Shown here: positions 56,881 through 64,000 of the stretch, piece after piece | How the letters are laid out: each line of letters opens with the position of its first letter | Numbering within the stretch: the first letter of the stretch is position 1 | Assembly (NCBI GenBank): GCA_030035585.1 | Contig: CM057472.1 | Location: 88,905,601 to 88,969,600 of the forward strand | From: Dugong dugon | Taxonomy: Eukaryota > Chordata > Mammalia > Sirenia > Dugongidae | Direction: 5' to 3' | DNA length: 64,000 bases | Program-made: the position numbers and the translations under genes | The notes under the pieces: generated by a model | Seen by the model: only the letters and a program-made list of their open reading frames with translations | Databases searched by the model: none | What the model was told of the DNA's origin: nothing

Positions 56881-57600
56881 AACCAGCATGTACTGTGTGT
56901 TAACTGCTCAGTGTCCAACACTGCCTGCCTTACTATAGGATTCTTGAAATGGCTTCCATTGTCACAATGCTTACTATCTGGTTAGAAAGCAGAATGGAAA
57001 TATATGAAACAACTGGATTTGACAGAATGTTAAATCAGGTCATTTCTTTTCCAGTATCCTAGTTAAAAAATTCATCTTAAGTAAAGAGAAAATAAAATAA
57101 AGACACACTTGTGAGCTGAAGTACGTAACCTTAAGTTTCAAGTTAAAAATGGGATTTAAACTGAGCCTTAAAGGATGAGTAGCCTCTATACTGAGGGAAG
57201 CAGGGTAGAGGAGTTAGCTGAATAAAACCACAGAAGCAAAAATAAAAATTCTGACTTAAGTGAGGCAAGGCCTAAAGATTTGAGAAAAGAACTGTGAAGT
57301 AAGATTCGTAATAGCTTGTGGAAGAGCTTAAAAAATTAGTAGAAAAGTATGGAAGTGAAGTGGGAACTACTGCCAGTTCTTCAGCAAAGTCAGACATGCT
57401 GAAGTGGGGTTTTGGAAAGATTGATCATCAGTACGAAGAGTGGTTTGGCAAGACGAAGGCAGACCTTGTAAGGAATGGCAGTATAGGTAAATAATAGTCC
57501 TACTAGAGTAATGGCTGCAAGAACAAAGAAGAAGGCTCTCAAAACCCAGAAATAGAGATCACAGTGGAAGCTACACACAGTGGCGATGACTTTATGGGAT
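56881..57600 (+). repeat. Possible ancient mammal-wide repeat
   Basis: 'tttaaactgagccttaaaggatgagtagcc' (57155) and 'gaagcagggtagaggagtta' recall an old dispersed repeat reading 'gagccttgaaggatgagtagg'. Strongly diverged and tentative. The minus-strand frame 57390-57578 has no domain. Confidence 0.4.
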
Positions 57601-57810
57601 CTTTCTCAGAACACTAGCTCCCCATCTAGTTCATCAACCTTTGATGTGTCCCTTCCCAGCCCCTTTTATGTGGATTGCTCCAGGATCCACGCAAAGACAG
57701 TAGCATGCCCCTGGGGGATATTGCTGATCTTTTGGAGTGCCATGATGACATGCTGATTCACAGCTTTCAGTCCTTTTTTTCAATTATTTCCTACTGCCTA
57801 CTATATCCTG

Positions 57811-57975
57811 GATCCCTGGTGACACAATGGTTAAGAGCTCGGCTGCTCATCAAAAGGTTGGCAGTTGGAATCCAACAGCTGCTCCTTGGAAACTGTACGG
57901 GGCAGTTCTACTCTGTCCTATAGGGTTGCTATGAGTTGGAATCAACTGGACAGCAGTGGGTTTGGTTTTGGTTTT
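57811..57975 (+). mobile_element. AfroSINE-type SINE (type A)
   Basis: 'ggatccctggtgacacaatg' head, 'ggggcagttctactctgtcc' body, 'gctatgagttggaatcaact' tail and a GT-rich end. The flanks 'actatatcctg' (57800-57810) and 'actatctccta' (57976-57986) are a target duplication with one or two differences. Confidence 0.94.
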
Positions 57976-57989
57976 ACTATCTCCTAGAA

Positions 57990-58183
57990 GGAGCTCTGGT
58001 GGTGCAGTGGTTAAGCACTCAGCTGCTAACTGAAAGGTCAGCAGTTTGAACCCACCAGAGGCTCCACAGGAGAAAAATGTGGCAGTCTACTTCAGTAAAG
58101 ATTACAGCCTTGGGAACCCTATGGGGCGGTTCTACTCTGTCCAGGGTCGCTATGAGTTGGAACCAACCTGACGGCAGTGGATA
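57990..58183 (+). mobile_element. AfroSINE-type SINE (type C)
   Basis: 'ggagctctggtggtgcagtg' head, 'gtggcagtctacttcagtaa' type-C block, 'ggggcggttctactctgtcc' body and tail 'gctatgagttggaaccaacc'. It starts only 14 bp after the previous SINE, in the same orientation. Confidence 0.94.
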
Positions 58184-59274
58184 AACTCTAACAGCACAAA
58201 AGCTCTGACTATTTACAGTTGATAACCATTAACTTTTCCTGTTGGTTTCACCAGGCACTGATTTTCATGAAATTTCTTTTGGCTTCTTTCATGGTCTTTC
58301 AGATGGCTCCTCCCCTTCCATTCTTTAACTCATTTGTTCCTCTTTGTCTGTTCTCTCTGCAAACTGTCTACTAAACACACCTAGCTTCTCAGTCAACTCG
58401 GGTTACCTAGTTACAAGACTTTATTGTTATTACCTGTGGTGATTGTTTAGACAAGTTGAAAATATTCTTTCAATCCAGCTATTAAAAGAAACTAAGATTA
58501 TTACTACATTTACTGACCAAAATCCTGCACTATTTAAACAATGTATTCTTAAGGGCCAAGTTCCTGATACTCCCTTCTCTGCCTGGACTGGAAAAAAAAG
58601 AAAAAAGTTTTGAAACATTTTTGATAACCAGACACCAGAGAAGTAGCAAGTTTAAAACAAAGCTGGATAAAAAGAATGTATAAAAAAAAGAAAGAAAAAG
58701 AAATGCCATCGTGTATATATACAGTATTTTTTGCTGTAAAAGCTTTAAAAAACTTAACTGAAATATCTTAGATACATTGATGAAGTTTAAGAATAAATAT
58801 CCATCCATTTAAAATATTTTTCCTAAGTACCTCCTACATAAATGACCCCATGCTAGGATCTATTGTGGGTACCAAGGAGTAAAAATCAGGCTCTGCCCTC
58901 AAGAAGCTGAGTATTCAGTTGGAGTGAAAATACAAGCAGAACAAATATTTCTAAAACATACTTTAAAAAAATATATCATAAAGTATTTGACTTTTTACCC
59001 AGATATGCTACTTCTCAGATTTTAGCCTAAGTAAATAATCATGGATTTAACTACATGGATTTATTAGAATAATTTTTAGAATAATTAACCTTAGAGACAC
59101 AATAAGAGAGAATTAAGTTTAAAAGATGACTACATACAACAGATGCCATAAACCATTAAAATGATATTGACTTTAATGATACAGAGAAATGTTTGTGGCT
59201 AAAAATTAGTAAGTTTGGTTTAAAATTTGGTGTTAAAAAATATATACAAAAGGATACCTACATAAGACTGATAG
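58184..59274. other. Non-coding DNA
   Basis: 58800-58940 contains an old mammalian repeat ('tcctaagtacctcctacata', 'ctctgccctcaagaagctgag'). The rest is AT-rich. The minus-strand frames 58430-58618 and 58530-58808 read A-rich tracts as phenylalanine/leucine. No gene. Confidence 0.5.
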
Positions 59275-60700
59275 CTAATGATACTTAAGGGTGAAAATCA
59301 GGAACAAGACAAGCATGTCTGCTCTTGCCACTTCTATTCAACATAGTACTGGAGGTTCTAGCCCAGGCAGTTAGGCTAAATAACTAAACTAAATAAATAA
59401 AAGGAAAATAGACTGTAAAGGAAGTAAAACTATCACTATTTACAGATGATGTAATCATTTACACAGAAGATCCCCTAGGAATCCATTAAAAAACTATTAG
59501 AAATAATGGATAAGCTCATCAAGGTCACAGAATACAACACCAACATACAAATATCAATTGTATTTCTATACAGTAAAAATGAACAAATTGAAAATAATTA
59601 TACTTAAAATACCATCAAAAAGAACAAAATACTTAGGAATCAGTTAAGCAAAAGAAGTGCAAAACTTATACTCTGAAAACTACAAAACAAGGTTGAAAGA
59701 AATTAAAGACCTAAACCAATGGAAAGACATCCCATGTTTATGTACGAGAAGCTTCAATATTGTTAAGATGGTTCAGTGCGATAGATTACATTTGTGTGGC
59801 CTTTCTAACCATGGTCTTAATAACTCCCACCCAGGTGATTGGCGTGACTGTGTGATACGGTAATTGTGGCCCACCAAGGGGATTGGTCAGTTTTGCCTTA
59901 AAAGAAAGCCAATTCCAGAGCAGATGGCAGAAGCCCACCACCACCAAGGAAGGAGGGACCAGCAGGAGACACACAGCAGCAAGAAATGGTGCAGTAGACT
60001 TCCTGGCCCACAAGGAGAGAAAGCTAAGTGCGTTTGGGCAGAGACTGAGGGTCAGGGAGAGGCATTCCTGCAAGCGTGGCTGGGAAGAGTTTATGCTGAT
60101 GGAAGAACTGTATCTTAAGTGTTCCTGAGCCTGAATTGCAACTGTTACTTCCATAATAAACCCCATAATCATAAGTATGCTCTTTGAGTTCTGTGTGGCC
60201 ATTGCAATGAATTACTAAACCCAGTAGAGAGTGCTGTGCAAGGGACAGTTGGTGTCAGAATTAGTAAAAACGGTAAAGAGAGGAGGCTTGTCTGGCATCC
60301 ACCTCATGAGAGTCAACCTTGTGCTGTTGATCTTGGTTCTCCTTCCCCCTTGTGCTGTTGCCCTCAAGCCATTTTTATAGATGGCAATACTCCCCAAACT
60401 GATCTACAGATTCAATGTAATCACTATCAAATACTAGCTAACTTCTTTGCAGAAATGGACAAGCTGATGCCAAAATTCACATGGAAGAGTAAGGAATGCT
60501 GAATAACCTAAACAATCTTGAAAAAGAACAAAACTGGAGGACTCATACTGCCTGATTTCAAGACTTAGTACAAAGCTACAGTAATCAAAACAGCGTGGTA
60601 CTGGCTTAAGCATAGACATCCAAGTAAATGGAATAGAATTAAGAACACTAAAATAAATCCTTACATTCATGGTCAGTTGATTTTTAACAAGGTTTCCAAG
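59275..60700 (+). mobile_element. L1 ORF2 fragment, split by an LTR-bearing insert
   Basis: The left part has the L1 RT region: 'aacaagacaagcatgtctgc' (59303), 'attcaacatagtactggagg', and the RT catalytic box read from 'tttacagatgatgtaatcat' (59438) as FTDDV. It continues to 'aatattgttaagatgg' (59771), is interrupted, and resumes at 60380 ('gatggcaatactccccaaac') through 'tggtactggcttaagcatag' (60597) to about 60700. Both ends of the L1 are missing, so it is a relic; frames are broken. Confidence 0.9.
59772..60379 (+). mobile_element. ERVL-like LTR plus primer-binding-site stub
   Basis: A 608-bp insert in the L1, flanked by GATGG at 59767-59771 and 60380-60384. Features in order: a poly-A signal AATAAA at 60155-60160, a putative LTR end '...agggaca' at 60247, a two-base spacer, then TGGTGTCAGAA (60250-60260), which resembles the tRNA-Leu primer-binding site used by ERV-L retroviruses. 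About 120 bp of internal sequence follows, then it stops. The LTR start is uncertain (perhaps near 59777). The family is inferred from the binding site only. No viral gene is present. Confidence 0.6.
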
Positions 60701-61217
60701 GTTTCGTCTTCGACCTCACACCATATATAAGGTCCTAGTTGGTCTGTCACCTTCTCTCCATCTTCCAGAATCTTCCTCTGTTTGTTTTATATAGAGTGTT
60801 TAGGGTGTTTAGTTGTATTTAGTGCTAGGAATAGGGAAAAGTTCAGCTACTCCGTATTCCCAGAAACAGAGGTCCTGTGTACAAGTTTTTTTGGAAACCA
60901 TGTCATCTCTAAAAACTGCCTGAGAGGGTTCTTTCTAAATTTTCTGAGGCTCTACTGGAAACCAGAAATCCTTCCTTGCCTTCAGCTGCTACTGCACATT
61001 TTTTGTGCCTCCTTTTGGGAAGAGGGTCACTTCTCACTTAGAATGGTTCAGTAGGGACCCTCATGTTCCCCTATAGGTCTTAGAGCTCTGGTTTTTCATC
61101 ACACCTGAAGAATATGACAGATTCCTATAGGTAACAGGATCTTGCTACCAGTGACTCTCAAGGGTGGAGAGAGTTACACTGCAAACAGTGATCTTTTTTA
61201 AATAAGTGCCTCTATAG
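60701..61217. other. Unassigned non-coding DNA
   Basis: No repeat or gene recognised. The 90-codon frame 60782-61054 has no domain, and no splice sites at its ends were noticed. Confidence 0.45.
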
Positions 61218-61386
61218 TCCCTGTTGGCATTGTGGTTAAGTGCTACAGCTGCTAACCAAAAGTTCAGCAGTTCAAATCCACCAGGCACTCCTTGGAAATT
61301 CTATGCGGCAGTTCTACTCTGTCCTATAGAGTCACTATGAGCTGGAATCGACTTGATGGCTACAGGTTTGGTTTGGTTTTTTTGGG
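61218..61386 (+). mobile_element. AfroSINE-type SINE (type A)
   Basis: Head 'agtccctgttggcattgtgg', 'gctgctaaccaaaagttcag', body 'cggcagttctactctgtcct', tail 'gctggaatcgacttgatggc' and a T-rich end. TATAG at 61213-61217 and 61387-61391 is a short target duplication. Confidence 0.93.
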
Positions 61387-62022
61387 TATAGTTGGATAAA
61401 GCCCCCTATGTGGTTGTAATGCCTCCTGGGAGGTTAGCATAGCCCCTGGTTAGGGTGCACTATGAGGTTTTCCACTTCCTGGAGAACCTGATGGTTCATG
61501 TTCATTACCATGAATTCATGCCCACCTACACCTTTGGGCCACGTTATATTGCAGTCCTTAAAGCAGACGTTTGAATTTGGTGTGGGAGAAAGGGAAGCTG
61601 GGAATGGCTTCATGAGGGGCAACTTGAAGCAAGGTTTGGCTCAAAGACATCCAGCCTCATTAAAACTAGGCTCTGAGGGTTGCATAGGAAAGAGGAAACA
61701 CCACTCTTAGATTTAAAGGATCATGGGATACTCAGTAGTAACCAGAATGATGACCACATCCCCGAAAGCCTGCTCAATTTGAGCTCCTGAAAATCCTTGC
61801 ATGACACTTGAAGATAGAGAAGGAACCCCAGTAATGATAACTTAGAGTGAATTAACCACCATTTCCAGGGTATTGGAGCTTGGGGTCAAGTTTAATTTAG
61901 AAGAAACAATAGTATATGTCTTATACACCTAGATTATAAAATACCATTTAAATCCCTTATTATAGTTTTTAATTTCTTTTTCTAATTCTGGAAGGAAAAT
62001 TTGAACTCCTGTTCCCAGAATG

Positions 62023-62057
<35 letters not shown>

Positions 62058-62689
62058 TTCTTCCTTGTTTTCTTTATTTTTTCTAATTTTTAATGTTAGT
62101 TCATAGATCACTGCAGCATGCTATGATAACTGTAAGCTCTTAGTTTTATATTTTTAAGAAAACTAAAATAACTGTCAGATTTTCTTACAGAGGTAGCATT
62201 ATGCATTGTGGAACTACTTTAGCCTAGGCCCCCACTGTTCAAAGAAAATTTGTCAAAGGGACCATGAGTTGCAAGTGTGATATTTCTCTCACCTTGCACT
62301 AGAATGTCATCTATGACTTGAAAGGTAAAAATCCCTTCTTTTATAGTCTCTGTTCCCTCTGTGGTCTGGGAAATGCAGACATCACCTAGACAACAGGAAT
62401 CTACTTTTGTAGTTTTACAGAAATGGTGGGCATTCTTGGTTCTTCCTAAGATTTCTGGTGTATCATGTACTCTTCGTAAGGCTGCATTTTCCATTGTTTT
62501 TGCCAGGGCCCACTGAGAGCTCCATCCTATACCTTTGCTTAAAACCCTTTTATGAGTTTTTTTTTTTTTAATCTCAATTTTTCCATTTATTTTCTAAGTT
62601 ATTAGTTTTAAAAAATGTTGGTTGCCCAATAGATGATATGTTGTAAATACACTCTTGACTGTCAAATCTTTATCCCCAGGCTAAGTCTG
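61387..62689. other. Unassigned DNA with an AT microsatellite
   Basis: A (TA)n run lies at 62025-62055. The minus-strand frame 62219-62494 (91 codons) is one of the more gene-like unassigned frames, but I recognise no family. It might be a decayed retroelement relic. A T run lies near 62560. No gene is supported. Confidence 0.4.
62025..62055. repeat. (TA)n microsatellite
   Basis: Fifteen uninterrupted TA units within an AT-rich region. Confidence 0.95.
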
Positions 62690-63114
62690 TCTCTTGACGT
62701 CAGACCTGTATAATCTCTCCTATAGCATACAGGACATCTCCCCTGGATGCAGCAAATGTGTCTCAAACTCAATATATACAAAACCAAACTCCTTCCACTT
62801 TTTCATTAACAACAACCCTCCTTTTGTGATCGCCACCCCAGGAAATGATACCATAGCCAGCCTATCTAGCCAGGTGCCATCGCCAGCATCTCTTCATTCC
62901 CTTCTAAATCAAAGTGTTACCAAGATTTACTGCCTAACTATTGGCCTTAGTTTCTGTAAAAATAGCATGGGGGCAGTGTCTGACCTCCTCCAACCCCGCA
63001 AGGTGGAAGGAAAACCAAAATCAAAAGTGCAAAGCTTTCCTTGATGATCTCCAGCTGGCATCTATCTTCCCCCTATTTGCCCTCCCTTGATTCTGTGCCT
63101 AATCTGCTCTTTTT

Positions 63115-63285
63115 ACATCTCAAAAGTCATTATATTTAAGACGCACTCTACACTGATATGGTCTCATTAACGTAACACAAAAAACCCTATTCCCAAATGG
63201 AATTACATTCACAGGTATAAGGGTTAGGATTCCAACATGTATTTTGGGGGGACACAATTCAATCTATAATACTATCATACAAAAA
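63115..63285 (-). mobile_element. MLT1-type LTR fragment (minus strand)
   Basis: On the plus strand 'tattcccaaatggaattaca' (63189), 'ataagggttaggattccaac' (63217) and 'ttttggggggacacaattca' (63242) are the antisense of the left part of a MaLR LTR. No viral gene. Confidence 0.8.
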
Positions 63286-63344
63286 TGTTCCCCTACTCCA
63301 TCCCCACTGCTACTCCCTTAACTTAGCCTTCAAACACTTGTCAC

Positions 63345-63620
63345 CTAAACAACAATAATCATAGTAGCCAACATTTACTGAGTACTTTCTATCAGCCAGG
63401 CACTGTTCTAAGCACTTAACATGAATTGATTCATTTAATCCTTCTTTCACAACCTAAGGAATAAATTATATATATTTTTTCTTATTATACAGATGAGGAA
63501 ACATAAGGCACATAGAAATTATATAATTTACTTAAAGTACTACAACTAATAAGAGGAAGATCAGGGATGATTCAGACCCAGGAAATCAAGCTCCAGAGCC
63601 AGAGCAGTTAGCCACTATCT
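63345..63620 (-). repeat. MIR (minus strand), nearly full length
   Basis: 'gtagccaacatttactgagtactttctatcagccaggcactgttctaagcacttaacatg', 'attatacagatgaggaaacataaggcaca' and 'ctccagagccagagcagttagccactatcttgttgcc' give an almost complete antisense MIR. Confidence 0.93.
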
Positions 63621-63774
63621 TGTTGCCTCCAAACATGCATTACTCTCACATTCCTCCCATCCTTCCCTCAGACCACTGCCAGAGTAATGATTTTAAAATG
63701 CAAATCTGGTCACATCACCGCCCATTTAAAATCTATGGCGCTTGATACACAATAAATACATCTTACACTAAATA

Positions 63775-64000
63775 ATCTGTGTGGACTGAATTTCTGAAAT
63801 CAAGAGTTAATTAAGATTATTTAGAATGAACTTCTAGAAAAGGCACTAGAACTACCTGATAGGGAATTCAAATCTCTAATATTCAGAGCTAACCAGGAGT
63901 CGCAGCAAAAAACAGACAAAAATGAGGAAAAAATAGACAAATTCATGGAAAATAGAGACCAAAAAAATGGAAGAGTTAGGAAAATAATACAGGAACAAAA
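63775..64000 (+). mobile_element. Probable L1 5' region/ORF1 start, cut by window end
   Basis: From 63864 to the end one frame is open and rich in Glu, Lys, Gln and Asn (NQESQQKTDKNEEKIDKF...), as in the coiled-coil part of L1 ORF1. Upstream text ('cctgatagggaattcaaatc') resembles the sequence that precedes it in elephant-type L1. The element would continue beyond 64000. Assignment by resemblance only. Confidence 0.5.

Larger units (their letters stand above)
62690..63745 (+). repeat. Ancient mammal-wide repeat, interrupted
   Basis: 62700-62960 ('tatagcatacaggacatctcccctggatgc', 'tgtctcaaactcaatatataca') and 63655-63745 ('ccactgccagagtaatgattttaaaatgcaaatctggtcacatcacc') follow the two ends of one widespread old mammalian repeat, the same one that I see at 7840-8420. 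An MLT1 piece and a MIR lie between. Family name uncertain. Confidence 0.55.

Noticed and set aside
59786-60202. 138-codon minus-strand frame
   Set aside because: It lies antisense within the LTR-like insert in the L1 and shows no domain; two plus-strand frames overlap it.
1-64000. CRISPR arrays, operons, bacterial promoters, riboswitches
   Set aside because: The repeat content is unmistakably mammalian; the direct repeats seen are interspersed elements and target duplications, not regularly spaced arrays.

Overview
This window is nuclear DNA from a placental mammal, almost certainly an afrotherian and most likely a proboscidean (elephant lineage). The assignment rests on its repeats: at least thirteen tRNA-derived SINEs of the AfroSINE type, and nine copies of an RTE-class LINE whose 3' tail is shared with those SINEs, alongside an L1 lineage whose 3' UTR resembles that of elephant L1. 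Mammal-wide relics (MIR, L2, MER5A, hAT-Charlie elements, MaLR/MLT1 LTRs, old L1M 3' ends) fill much of the rest. Species assignment comes from pattern recognition, not a database search.

No host protein-coding exon, tRNA, rRNA or snRNA gene could be supported. The open reading frames are either decayed retrotransposon reading frames or chance frames (several are microsatellite, poly-A or pyrimidine-tract translations). The window is therefore best read as intergenic or deep intronic DNA.

Layout. 1-8 kb: AT-rich, mostly single-copy DNA with one complete hAT element (1604-1941, 8-bp target duplication) and an old L1M end (3530-4275). 8-13.9 kb: SINEs scattered in old repeats, a CA/GA microsatellite (10719-10817) and a palindromic element (13650-13842). 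14-20 kb: MIRs, a hAT element split by a second DNA transposon (16207-16736), then a 5'-truncated L1 (17912-20087). 22-24 kb: L1M 3' ends. 25-30.5 kb: a near-full-length but dead RTE (25047-28245) and two RTE fragments. 33-37.5 kb: more RTE copies, several rearranged, inside or beside a duplicated unit of about 165 bp and inside MIRs. 42-45.3 kb: an MLT1 LTR split by an internally deleted RTE, MER5A, and a second internally deleted RTE. 51-58.2 kb: two head-to-tail SINE pairs and an RTE split by a 482-bp solo LTR. 59-61.4 kb: an L1 ORF2 fragment split by a piece carrying an LTR and a tRNA-Leu-like primer-binding site. 62.6-64 kb: old mammalian repeats and an L1 ORF1-like stretch running off the end.

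The elements act as a parasite/host pair: the RTE encoded the endonuclease and reverse transcriptase, and the SINEs carry its 3' recognition tail. The most notable pattern is that four of the nine RTE copies show a 5' inversion as expected from twin priming, and two more are internally deleted while keeping both termini. I saw no evidence for a new coding system, CRISPR array or other unusual genetic machinery.
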